A stretch of 56,893 nt of DNA from Streptomyces sp. CBMA29 (GTDB lineage: Bacteria > Actinomycetota > Actinomycetes > Streptomycetales > Streptomycetaceae), in the NCBI RefSeq assembly GCF_014596445.1, contig NZ_MECL01000233.1:1-56893 (forward strand), given 5' to 3'. Below the pieces are notes generated by a model. It made no database searches, was not told the DNA's origin, and worked only from the letters and a program-made list of their open reading frames with translations. The position numbers and the translations under genes were made by a program. Below are positions 46,236 through 53,978 of the stretch, in pieces (position 1 is the first letter of the stretch; the number at the start of each line of letters is the position of its first letter).

Positions 46236-47042
46236 ATGCAGCGAGTAGTCGTCATATCTGATGTCCAGGCACCGTTTGAGGACAAACGCGCAGTGAAGAA
46301 CGTCATCGACTTCATCGGCGTGTACCAACCGGACATGGTCATCCAGATTGGTGACCTGGTGGACTACCCGACCCCTTCACGGTGGTCGGCCGGTACCCGC
46401 ACGGAGTTCGAGGCCGGGGTGATCCGAGACTCGGAATACACCCAGAAGAACTTCCTGGAACCCCTCCGGGCCGTCTACGACGGAGGCGTTGGGATTCTGG
46501 AAGGCAACCATGACGAGCGGCCTCGGAAGTACCTGGAGAGCCGTGCACCGGCCCTTGCGGCAGAGGACAAGTTCTATCGCTTCGAGAACCTGCTTGAGTT
46601 CGGGAAGTACGGAATTGCGAAGCTCCCGCCCTACTACCCGTTCGCTCCGGGATGGGTTGCCATCCATGGTCACGAGTCGCCGGGTCTGAACCAGGTGGCC
46701 GGCCGCACCGCAGCCATGAAGGCCAAGAAGGCCGGCGTGTCCGTGGTCATGGGCCACACTCACCGGCTGGCCATCTCACCTGAGACGACCGGCTTCAACG
46801 GCAAGTTGAAGACGATCTATGGGTTTGAGGTCGGTCACCTCATGGACGTGCGCAAGGCCGGATACCTCAAGAACGGTCCTGCCAACTGGCAGAAGGGCTT
46901 CGGTCTGTTCTACGTCGGCAAGTACGCCGCGACTCCGCAAGCGATCCCAGTCGAGGACGACGGGAGCTTTGTCGTGGAGGGCGAGCGCTTCGGTGAGATC
47001 AAGCGCAGCAACGGCCGATTCGCAAAGAAGGTGAACGAGTGA
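46236..47042 (+). CDS. Calcineurin-like phosphoesterase, candidate recombination directionality factor, 268 aa
   Basis: Metallophosphoesterase motifs in order: VVVISDVQAP (GDXH-like start, Asp), VIQIGDLVDY, ILEGNHDERP, VAIHGHESPG and VVMGHTHRLA. The dinuclear site is intact except that Gln replaces the usual His in motif I. In mycobacteriophage Bxb1, gp47 of this superfamily and similar size is the RDF that turns serine integrase to excision. Here the gene sits in the right arm as in Bxb1. ATG 46236 follows AGGGAGAGTCA. It may also serve in replication. Confidence 0.85.
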   Translation: MQRVVVISDVQAPFEDKRAVKNVIDFIGVYQPDMVIQIGDLVDYPTPSRWSAGTRTEFEAGVIRDSEYTQKNFLEPLRAVYDGGVGILEGNHDERPRKYLESRAPALAAEDKFYRFENLLEFGKYGIAKLPPYYPFAPGWVAIHGHESPGLNQVAGRTAAMKAKKAGVSVVMGHTHRLAISPETTGFNGKLKTIYGFEVGHLMDVRKAGYLKNGPANWQKGFGLFYVGKYAATPQAIPVEDDGSFVVEGERFGEIKRSNGRFAKKVNE

Positions 47043-47608
47043 CTGAGATGGACTGGGAGCGTGTCAATGGCATTGCTCAGCGGGTGGCGCGGGACCTGGC
47101 CGCCAAGTGGGAAGTCGTTGAGGTAGACGACGTTCACCAAGAGATCATGCTGCACATTGCCGAACAGGCCGAATACATCGGCCCGAAGTCCGGCGACGAC
47201 GAGTTCGTACGGAAGGTCTGCTGGAAGGCCGGGAAGTCATACGCCTCCAAGGAACAGAACTACCGCGACCTCACAGACGATCGGTACTACTACACCCCCG
47301 ATGAAGCTCGGACGGTGCTCAAGTCCTTCATCTACACCGATGAGGAGATATCTTCTGTCATCGGCAGAGAAGACGATCTGAGCCGCTGCCGGATCACGGA
47401 CAACATCACCAGCGCTCGGATTGACGCATCAGCCGGCCTGCAAAAGCTGACCGACCGATACCGGGAAGTCCTCCTGCGCGTGCATGTCTACGGTATGCCC
47501 GTCCGGAACGACGCCGAACGCAAGATGTGCAACAGGGCAGTTGACGCCTTGGCCATCGCCATGAACCGCAACTACCGGAAGGGGAGCTGGAGTGATCGAA
47601 ACGCGTAA
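47039..47608 (+). CDS. Sigma-factor-like protein, 189 aa
   Basis: GTG 47039 overlaps the phosphoesterase stop. Region 2-like: WERVNGIAQRVARDLAAKWE then VDDVHQEIMLHIAEQ; region 4-like C-terminus: LQKLTDRYREVLLRVHVYGM then NRAVDALAIAMNRNY with HTH character. It resembles phage sigma-like proteins annotated in actinophages. It could redirect host RNA polymerase to late or motif promoters; this is untested. Confidence 0.6.
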   Translation: MTEMDWERVNGIAQRVARDLAAKWEVVEVDDVHQEIMLHIAEQAEYIGPKSGDDEFVRKVCWKAGKSYASKEQNYRDLTDDRYYYTPDEARTVLKSFIYTDEEISSVIGREDDLSRCRITDNITSARIDASAGLQKLTDRYREVLLRVHVYGMPVRNDAERKMCNRAVDALAIAMNRNYRKGSWSDRNA

Positions 47609-47813
47609 GCAGTACACGCGGGAGTTCGGGGTAGACAAGAGTGTTTCCGTCGATGTTGTCTACGACGACTCGGATACGTCCAAGACCTATGTCAACGTCA
47701 CGGACGACACCGGAACCCATGAGTTCCTGCTTGCCCCTCCGGATCTGAAGCCTCTCGTTGACTTCCTCCACGAGGCTCTTTATGTCAAACTCCCGGCGCT
47801 TCCGCCTTTCTGA
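47592..47813 (+). CDS. Hypothetical protein, 73 aa
   Basis: GTG 47592 overlaps the sigma-like gene by 17 bases, behind GGGGAGC. Beta-rich (SVSVDVVYDDSDTSKTYVNV) with a C-terminal helix. Lies just before the reductase gene. Family unknown. Confidence 0.6.
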   Translation: MIETRKQYTREFGVDKSVSVDVVYDDSDTSKTYVNVTDDTGTHEFLLAPPDLKPLVDFLHEALYVKLPALPPF

Positions 47814-47828
47814 AGAAGGACAGGCCGT

Positions 47829-49859
47829 ATGACTGAATTCTCAACCGAGACTGCACGTATCGTCTACGAGCGGACGTATCGCCGCGAGAAGCCGGACGGT
47901 GAGCTTGAGACCTGGCCGGAGACCGTGGCCCGGGTCGTGGACGGCAACCTCAAGCTCGTTCCTCCCAGGTACATCGAGCCTGACGAGCGTGCCGCCCTGA
48001 TGGCGCTGATCGAGTCCTTCCGGGTGCTGCCTGCCGGCCGACATCTCAAGTCCTCGGGTGTGAACAACTTCGCGCTCAACAACTGCTGGGCCGCGGGATG
48101 GGACGCTGGCAGTCCCGCCGAGCATTTCGTTTTCACTCTGCTGAGGCTCGCTGAGGGCGGTGGCGTTGGGTCGAACTACAGCAACAGCTACCTCCGAGAC
48201 TTCCCCCAGGTCGAGAACGCGGTACGCGTCCACATCGTGTGCGACCCGGACCACCCGGACTACGAGGACATGAAGGCCGCGGGGCTTCTCAGTTCGCAGT
48301 ACGCATACACGTGGTTCGGCGCCTTCGGCGTCGAGGACTCCCGAGACGGCTGGGCCTCCGCCCTCGGTGACCTGATCACCACGGCCCACGATCAGCGCAC
48401 CCAGCACGAAGACCGGGTGTACGACGTGAGTCGCGTCCGCCGGAAGGGTGCGCCTCTCCGGTCCTTCGGCGGTACAGCATCCGGGCCGGCCCCGTTTGCC
48501 CAGATGCTCATCCGGGTGGGCGAGATTCTGACCGAGGCAGCCGGGTGGCCGCTGTCTGGCCTGGACGCGATGGAGATTGACCACGAGATAGCCCAGTGCA
48601 TCGTGTCGGGCGGCGTCCGGCGCTCTGCCCGCATGTCGATCATGCATTGGTCAGACAGCCAGATCGAGGACTTCCTGTACTCCAAGCAGGATGCGTCCCA
48701 GCACTGGACGACCAACATCTCTGTGGAGGTGGACACCGAGTTCATCGCCTACGCCCGAGGCGAGGAGACCAAGGAGCCGTGGAAGGCGGCCCAGGCAGCC
48801 ATGGTCCTGGAGGAGCTAGCCACCGGTGCTTTGGGTAACGGCGAACCGGGCTTCTGGAACAGTTCGTTGAGCGCTGATGGTGAGGTCGACGGCACCTACA
48901 CGACGAACCCGTGCGGAGAGGCGACACTCAACCAGTGGGAGCCGTGCAACCTGGGCAGCGTGAACCTTGGTGCCTTCGTGGACATCTCGGGGGTGGTGGA
49001 CCACGAAGCTCTTCACGAAGCTCACCGGCTCGTGACGCGATACCTGATCCGAGGCACCTTTGCGGCCGTCGCCGACGTGAAGTCTGCTGAGGCCATCGCC
49101 AAGTACCGGCGCATCGGTGTGGGACACCTTGGATTCGCTGACTACCTGGCCGGACAGGGGATCAGGTACAGCGAGGCGTCGCACGACCGGACCGTCATCG
49201 CTGACCTGGTGGACCTGGCCCAGACCGTGGATGAGGCTTCCGCGGAGTACGCCAACGAACTGCGTATCCCAAGGCCGATCAAGTCGAGGGTCGTCGCTCC
49301 GACCGGGACCATCTCCAAGTTGGCCGGCGCCAGCGGTGAGGGCGTTCACGCGCCCTTCGCGGACTACTTCCTCCGCCGAATCCGGTTCAGCATGCTGGAG
49401 CCCGTGGAAGTTCGCCAGGTCGAGGAGTACCAGGCGGCCGGTTACGACGTGGAACCGTGCATCTACGCGGCCAACACGATGGTGGTCAGCATCCCCACCA
49501 TGGACCCGCTTGTTTCACGGGTGCTCGATGACACCTACGTTCAGCACTCGGGCCAGCTCGACCTTCGGGAGATGCTGGCAGTCCAAGAGCTGTACCAGAC
49601 CTACTGGGCCGACCAAGCGGTTTCCTACACAGCCTCCGTGGACCCAGCCGCGTACAGCGTGGACCAGGTGGCGGAAGTCCTCCTGGACTACATGCCGGTA
49701 CTCAAGGGCACGACCATCTTCCCCGAGATGAGCCGGGACCAGGCCCCGTACCAGCGTATCTCCAAAGCGGAATACCTGGAGAAGGCTTACGCCCTCGGCA
49801 TCAATGTTGCTGACACCTCATACGAGGAGTTTTGCGCGCGGGGCGGTTGCCCCGTGTGA
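47829..49859 (+). CDS. nrdJ: Class II (B12-dependent) ribonucleotide reductase, 676 aa
   Basis: ATG 47829 follows AAGAAGGACAGG. Motifs of the monomeric adenosylcobalamin-dependent enzyme: VLPAGRHLKSSGV, FALNNCWAAG (active-site Cys region), TTNPCGEATLNQWEPCNLGS with the radical Cys in NPCGE, APTGTISKLAGASGEGVHAP and the C-terminal CARGGCPV redox pair. It makes deoxynucleotides without oxygen or a small subunit. L5-like phages carry the same type. Supplies dNTPs for replication. Confidence 0.94.
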   Translation: MTEFSTETARIVYERTYRREKPDGELETWPETVARVVDGNLKLVPPRYIEPDERAALMALIESFRVLPAGRHLKSSGVNNFALNNCWAAGWDAGSPAEHFVFTLLRLAEGGGVGSNYSNSYLRDFPQVENAVRVHIVCDPDHPDYEDMKAAGLLSSQYAYTWFGAFGVEDSRDGWASALGDLITTAHDQRTQHEDRVYDVSRVRRKGAPLRSFGGTASGPAPFAQMLIRVGEILTEAAGWPLSGLDAMEIDHEIAQCIVSGGVRRSARMSIMHWSDSQIEDFLYSKQDASQHWTTNISVEVDTEFIAYARGEETKEPWKAAQAAMVLEELATGALGNGEPGFWNSSLSADGEVDGTYTTNPCGEATLNQWEPCNLGSVNLGAFVDISGVVDHEALHEAHRLVTRYLIRGTFAAVADVKSAEAIAKYRRIGVGHLGFADYLAGQGIRYSEASHDRTVIADLVDLAQTVDEASAEYANELRIPRPIKSRVVAPTGTISKLAGASGEGVHAPFADYFLRRIRFSMLEPVEVRQVEEYQAAGYDVEPCIYAANTMVVSIPTMDPLVSRVLDDTYVQHSGQLDLREMLAVQELYQTYWADQAVSYTASVDPAAYSVDQVAEVLLDYMPVLKGTTIFPEMSRDQAPYQRISKAEYLEKAYALGINVADTSYEEFCARGGCPV

Positions 49860-49879
49860 TTCTCTTCACTACCCCATTA

Positions 49880-49894
49880 CTTGTTACTGGGGAG
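49880..49894 (+). promoter_or_regulatory. Candidate operator 11 with weak promoter
   Basis: CTTGTTACTGGGGAG. TTGTTA (49881-49886), 17 bases, CACACT (49904-49909) could act as a weak promoter for the 49939 gene. Confidence 0.6.
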
Positions 49895-49938
49895 CGATGG
49901 TGTCACACTGAATAACAGAGGGAAGGAAAGAAGCCCCA

Positions 49939-50451
49939 ATGACTTATCCCGACCCGTTCGACTCTCGCTCTCCATGGGATGAGCCCGAGAGTAACCCGAA
50001 AACCCCGGAGACGCCTGTGACCAACACTTCCACCGAGAACGGCCCCGCCCCATTCGTCATCGGCTTCACGCTGAAGGCGGCCAACGGATTCGACGCCGAG
50101 TGGCTGACGCCGAAGGTCTACGGCCACACTGCCGAGGAGACCGCCCAGCGCGGTGCCGAGCTGCTGACCGCGATGAGGAGCGTTGGCCTCATCGACCTGG
50201 CCGCTAAGGCGGCCGAGTACACCCGAGGCCAGTACAAGGGGGCGGCCGGAAGTGGCTCGGCCCCCAAGCGGTTCGAGAACGGCAAGGTGACCAACAAGGC
50301 CACCCCTGCCGCTGCGGACGACGACTGCCCGCACGGCCGCAAGCTGGTCGAGAAGAACGACTGGGCTGCCCTGTTCTGCCAGGCCCGTGAGAAGTCTGAC
50401 CAGTGCGAGCCCCTGTGGCGGCAGAAGGACGGTTCGTACAAGGCCAAGTAG
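49939..50451 (+). CDS. Hypothetical protein with C-terminal zinc-finger-like region, 170 aa
   Basis: ATG 49939 follows GGGAAGGAAAGAAGCCCCA. The N-terminus is disordered and acidic; the middle (TAEETAQRGAELLTAMRSVG) is helical. The C-terminal CPHGRKLVEKNDWAALFCQA and DQCEPLW suggests a zinc site as seen in some phage replication accessory proteins. Lies between reductase and polymerase. Function unknown. Confidence 0.65.
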   Translation: MTYPDPFDSRSPWDEPESNPKTPETPVTNTSTENGPAPFVIGFTLKAANGFDAEWLTPKVYGHTAEETAQRGAELLTAMRSVGLIDLAAKAAEYTRGQYKGAAGSGSAPKRFENGKVTNKATPAAADDDCPHGRKLVEKNDWAALFCQAREKSDQCEPLWRQKDGSYKAK

Positions 50452-50464
50452 GGCCTCCTTTTTT
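50441..50464 (+). terminator. Intrinsic terminator
   Basis: AGGCC and GGCCT pair around the stop codon region, followed by six T (50459-50464). Motif copy 12 begins ten bases later. Confidence 0.7.
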
Positions 50465-50473
50465 GCACCAAAA

Positions 50474-50488
50474 CTTGTTACTAGGGAG
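50474..50488 (+). promoter_or_regulatory. Candidate stoperator 12
   Basis: CTTGTTACTAGGGAG, exact copy, directly after a terminator. No -10 within 16-18 bases. Confidence 0.65.
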
Positions 50489-50542
50489 GCTGGGTTCCGG
50501 CCCGGCCTCCCGGCTAAACGCTCACGGAAGGTTTGCCCCCTA

Positions 50543-50731
50543 ATGCTCCCGCCTTACCTGGTCGTCCTGGACGACCACGACGCCCGGCCCGGTTACTCCG
50601 ACAAGCACGTGAGTCGGATGGTGAAGGGCCTTATCGGCAGCCGTTACGTGGACACCTCGCATCTCCGGGTGTACGTCGTCGGCAACCTGATCGACATCAC
50701 CGGCCAGTACGTCTTCCAGGAGGACGTATGA
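50543..50731 (+). CDS. Hypothetical protein, 62 aa
   Basis: ATG 50543 follows GGAAGG. Small alpha/beta protein (MLPPYLVVLDDHDARPGYSD; LRVYVVGNLIDITGQYVF). Family unknown. Confidence 0.6.
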   Translation: MLPPYLVVLDDHDARPGYSDKHVSRMVKGLIGSRYVDTSHLRVYVVGNLIDITGQYVFQEDV

Positions 50732-50744
50732 AAGTGACCGCGCG

Positions 50745-50921
50745 GTGAGCCCAGAGCAATTTCAGGTCGTCGGCGTGGAGGGCGGCGCAGTCGATATCAA
50801 CTGCCTGGAGTGCGGCGTATGCGTCGCCTGCGGAGGTTGTGACTGCTGCCCCGGCAACGAGGTCACTCTTCTGGACCTGCTCCACGTCACCCGAGAACAC
50901 ATCTGTGAGGTGGCCCTTTAA
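50745..50921 (+). CDS. Cysteine-rich small protein, 58 aa
   Basis: GTG 50745. The central CLECGVCVACGGCDCCPG has eight Cys within 17 residues, and one more near the end (HICEV). This could hold two zinc ions or an iron-sulfur centre. A six-residue ATG frame just upstream (50728-50748) overlaps it and may couple translation. Not a WhiB pattern. Function unknown. Confidence 0.6.
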   Translation: MSPEQFQVVGVEGGAVDINCLECGVCVACGGCDCCPGNEVTLLDLLHVTREHICEVAL

Positions 50922-50948
50922 TCCATTCGTTCGTCGGGGGAGGTCCCA

Positions 50949-52793
50949 TTGATCGAGCTTGAGTGCAGGATCAAAAGCCAGACGGTCAAGATCCATGTAT
51001 GCGAGACGACTTGGGACCTGGCCCCGTTCATCGACTTCGTAGAGGTCAACCCGGTACTCGGGTTCGACACGGAGACGACCGGCTTGGATTGGTGGAATGC
51101 GGACCGCGGTTTCCGTATCCGCCTAGCCCAGTTCGGCAATGCAAACGAGGCATGGGTTCTGCCGGTCGAGGCCAACCACGAGTTCGGCGAGGCTGTTAAG
51201 TGGGCACTACGGCACGCCCAACGGCTTGTCGCCCACAACGGCACATTTGATCAGCACGTGGTGGAGGCAACCCTTGGCGTCACGCTGGAAGAGCTTGCGC
51301 CGAAGATGCTGGACACCAAAATCTCCGCTCACCTGGTAGACCCCAGGCAGGTGAAGGAAGCCGGCCCCGGTCTCAAGCTGGAAGAGCTGGTCAGGTTCTA
51401 CATTGACCGGGCTCTGGCCGAAGAGGTCAAGGGCTCCATGACCAAGATAGCCAAGCGCTACAAGGTCAAAAAGGAAGACATCTGGTCCACAGTCGAGACG
51501 TTCGACCTTGAGTATCTGCTGTACGCGGGTATGGACCCGGTGTTCGCTTTCCGATTGTTCCGCATCACGTTCCCGAAGATCCCGGCCCGTTCTCGACAGA
51601 AGGGCCTGTTCGCGTGGGAACACCGCCTGGCGCACGTTACAGCCAAGCTGGAGCGGTCCGGCTACCTGGTAGACGTGCCGTACGTCAAGGCTCGAATAGC
51701 TGAGCTGAAAATTGAGGAGTCCACATGGATGGAGGTTGTCCACTCCTTTGGCATCGAGCTTCTGGGGTCTGGTGCTCAGATCGTTGAAGCCTTCGCGAAG
51801 GAAGGCATTCACCTCACCGAACGGACTCCACCAAGCAAGAACAATCCGGAAGGAACGATCAAGACCGGCGAGGAAATCCTTGCCAAGGTTGCTCACCCTC
51901 TGGCTGAGGCCATTCTGAAAGCCAAGTCCGCTTCCAAGAAGCGGAAGACCTGGTTTGAAAACATCCTCGCGGGGATGGATTCCCAGAACCGTATCCACCC
52001 TTCGGTGAATCCGCTCCAGGCGCGCACGGCCCGGATGTCAATCAACGGTTCGTTGGCGGCTCAGACTCTCCCGGCCGGCACCGGCTACGTCCGGTCGTCC
52101 TGCCTGGCGGAGGAAGAGCACGTCTCGGCCTCCATCGACTTCGGGAACATGGAGTTGAGGGTTCTCGCGGCGGCATCGGGTGATCCGACCATGTTGGACG
52201 CCTTCCACCACGACAAGGACTTGCACAACCTCACGGCTATTGCGGCCTTCGGTCCAATGCCTGAGGGAGCCGAGAAACACCCCAAACGCAAGGCCGGCAA
52301 GGGCACCAACTTTACGGTGTGCTTCGGTGGCGGCTGGAACGCCGTGTCTACCCAGTGGGACATCCCCGAGGAAGACGCCAAGCGAGCCGTGAAGGCGTTC
52401 TGGGAGGCGTACCCGGGCACCAAGGCCCTGTCCAACAAGCTCATGGACGAGGCCAGGCGTACCGGCTACATCTACACCGCGACCGGCCGGCGCCTGCCAG
52501 TGGACAAGGCCCGCCCGTACGCGGCCCTGAACTACTACATCCAGTCGTCTGCCCGGGACATCACCGCTCGCGCTGTGCTCCGGCTCGACGCGGCCGGATT
52601 CACGCCGTGGATGCGGCTGGTGATCCACGACGAAATTGTCTTCAGCTTCCCGAAGGATCGGGCACGGGAGTTGACCGAGCAGGCTGCCCGAATCATGGAA
52701 TTCACGTTTAAGGGGCTTCTTGTGCCTGCTGACGGGGAGATCGGAAAGCGCTCTTGGGGCTCGATTCTGGACCTGGAGGACTCCAAGCATTGA
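50949..52793 (+). CDS. polA: DNA polymerase I-like (family A), 614 aa
   Basis: TTG 50949 behind GGGGGAGG. The 3'-5' exonuclease has GFDTETTGLDWWN (Exo I) and VAHNGTFDQHVVEATL (Exo II). Polymerase motif A is VSASIDFGNMELRVLAAASG, motif B is KHPKRKAGKGTNFTVCFGGG and motif C is LVIHDEIVFSF. There is no 5'-3' exonuclease domain. Motif A DFGNMELR differs from the usual DYSQIELR. It is the replicative polymerase, as in L5/Bxb1. Confidence 0.95.
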   Translation: MIELECRIKSQTVKIHVCETTWDLAPFIDFVEVNPVLGFDTETTGLDWWNADRGFRIRLAQFGNANEAWVLPVEANHEFGEAVKWALRHAQRLVAHNGTFDQHVVEATLGVTLEELAPKMLDTKISAHLVDPRQVKEAGPGLKLEELVRFYIDRALAEEVKGSMTKIAKRYKVKKEDIWSTVETFDLEYLLYAGMDPVFAFRLFRITFPKIPARSRQKGLFAWEHRLAHVTAKLERSGYLVDVPYVKARIAELKIEESTWMEVVHSFGIELLGSGAQIVEAFAKEGIHLTERTPPSKNNPEGTIKTGEEILAKVAHPLAEAILKAKSASKKRKTWFENILAGMDSQNRIHPSVNPLQARTARMSINGSLAAQTLPAGTGYVRSSCLAEEEHVSASIDFGNMELRVLAAASGDPTMLDAFHHDKDLHNLTAIAAFGPMPEGAEKHPKRKAGKGTNFTVCFGGGWNAVSTQWDIPEEDAKRAVKAFWEAYPGTKALSNKLMDEARRTGYIYTATGRRLPVDKARPYAALNYYIQSSARDITARAVLRLDAAGFTPWMRLVIHDEIVFSFPKDRARELTEQAARIMEFTFKGLLVPADGEIGKRSWGSILDLEDSKH

Positions 52794-52942
52794 TGGATGA
52801 CGACTACGAAGATTTTGACGATCTCCTTGACTGCGAATGGTGCCAGCAAAGCGACGCAGATGGACTCTACGACCTAGACGGGGTCGAAACCGGTTTGTGT
52901 TCCGGATGTGCCGAGAACAACGACGCAGAAAGGTTGCCGTGA
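52793..52942 (+). CDS. Small zinc-ribbon protein, 49 aa
   Basis: ATG 52793 overlaps the polymerase stop (TGATG). Very acidic N-terminus (MDDDYEDFDDLLDCEWCQQS) and two CxxC pairs (CEWC, CSGC), a classic zinc ribbon. Coupled to polymerase; could be an accessory factor. Confidence 0.65.
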   Translation: MDDDYEDFDDLLDCEWCQQSDADGLYDLDGVETGLCSGCAENNDAERLP

Positions 52943-53175
52943 TGGAAGACGGATTCGAAGAACTGATCAAAGGTCTGAACGAGGATTTCAACGACGCGCT
53001 CATGCAGCAGCGCGCGGCGGCTGCCGTACTGGTCGGGCAAGTGGCCGGCATCGTCTATGTTCAGGCCATCGCCAACGGTGTGCCAGCCGATCTGGCTAAG
53101 GCGTTCGCCGCCGAATACTGGGCTCTCGAAATGACCCCGGTCACCTTTGTTGCCGACGATGAGGAAGAAGACTGA
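52942..53175 (+). CDS. Hypothetical protein, 77 aa
   Basis: ATG 52942 overlaps the preceding stop by one base. Helical (MEDGFEELIKGLNEDFNDAL; MQQRAAAAVLVGQVAGIVYV) with an acidic tail. Stop overlaps the next ATG. Confidence 0.6.
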   Translation: MEDGFEELIKGLNEDFNDALMQQRAAAAVLVGQVAGIVYVQAIANGVPADLAKAFAAEYWALEMTPVTFVADDEEED

Positions 53176-53426
53176 TGACCATCCGATCCGAAGAAGAGTA
53201 CGTTTACTCCCTCAACCTCCTGAAGCTGTGTTTCCGGCCTGAGTTGGGATCTCTGGCGGGGGATCTGGTCCTAGACCTGCTGCACTTCATCGCCAACATC
53301 GCCACGACCGACGCAGCCCGGAAGATCCGTCCGCAGTCGGAGCCGCCGAAGTGCTGTGAAACTTGTTTCTGGACGTGGGACGCACTGAACGACGCTGCCG
53401 ACCTGATCGAGAAGGGGGCCGTGTGA
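53175..53426 (+). CDS. Hypothetical protein, 83 aa
   Basis: ATG 53175. Helical (SLNLLKLCFRPELGSLAGDL) with CCETC near the C-terminus. Stop overlaps the next GTG. Family unknown. Confidence 0.58.
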   Translation: MTIRSEEEYVYSLNLLKLCFRPELGSLAGDLVLDLLHFIANIATTDAARKIRPQSEPPKCCETCFWTWDALNDAADLIEKGAV

Positions 53427-53680
53427 GGGCGGAGAACATCCCTACCAGCGTCACAAGGCTTGTCTACGACGTTCCGGAGTGGCTGGGATTTCCGGCCTTG
53501 AGTCAGAACCAGTTCGCTGAATTGGTGGCAGTGGCGTGGGATGCCATCGCGCATCATTTGGCCGAGGAGATCCGATCCGAAACCACCTTCCTGAAGCGGC
53601 ACGGCGTATTGGAGGCCCACCTAGATTGGGCGGCGTCTTCGGCCGCTGATCACATAGACCCTGCGGTGCCACCGTTCTGA
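53423..53680 (+). CDS. Hypothetical protein, 85 aa
   Basis: GTG 53423 overlaps the preceding TGA. Helical (LSQNQFAELVAVAWDAIAHH). Last residues ADHIDPAVPPF. Family unknown. Confidence 0.58.
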   Translation: MRAENIPTSVTRLVYDVPEWLGFPALSQNQFAELVAVAWDAIAHHLAEEIRSETTFLKRHGVLEAHLDWAASSAADHIDPAVPPF

Positions 53681-53685
53681 GCCGA

Positions 53686-53862
53686 ATGCTAAGGAAATCT
53701 CGGGAACTCCGCTACTACTGCGAATGCTGCTCTATCGATCCGCCTACATCGGTCTACGGCGGGGGAAAGTCAAAAAGCACGGAACGACGGATGGTCAAGC
53801 GCCGAGCGAAGAGGCGCGAAGAGCGCCGCTGGCTCCGAGAGTTCCGGGAGGATTCCAGATGA
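53686..53862 (+). CDS. Small basic zinc-finger-like protein, 58 aa
   Basis: ATG 53686. CECC near the N-terminus (MLRKSRELRYYCECCSIDPP) and a strongly basic helix (ERRMVKRRAKRREERRWLRE). Probably binds nucleic acid. Stop overlaps the next ATG. Confidence 0.55.
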   Translation: MLRKSRELRYYCECCSIDPPTSVYGGGKSKSTERRMVKRRAKRREERRWLREFREDSR

Positions 53863-53978
53863 CCTGCGCGCCCTGTTATCGGTGCCTGCCTCGCCTTGAG
53901 GCGGTGGGTGGGCACCGCTTTTTGTGGAGAACGGAACCTGGCACCGGAAGTCTGAGCTGGGATATGGGGGAGACGTGA
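53859..53978 (+). CDS. Small CxxC protein, 39 aa
   Basis: ATG 53859 is ATGA-coupled. Reads MTCAPCYRCLPRLEAVGGHR, with three Cys and a His that could hold zinc. Stop overlaps the GTG of the membrane protein. Confidence 0.5.
   Translation: MTCAPCYRCLPRLEAVGGHRFLWRTEPGTGSLSWDMGET

Noticed and set aside
52038..53051. 337-codon minus-strand frame opposite DNA polymerase
   Set aside because: Polymerase motifs on the plus strand are unambiguous and the antisense product has no plausible fold.
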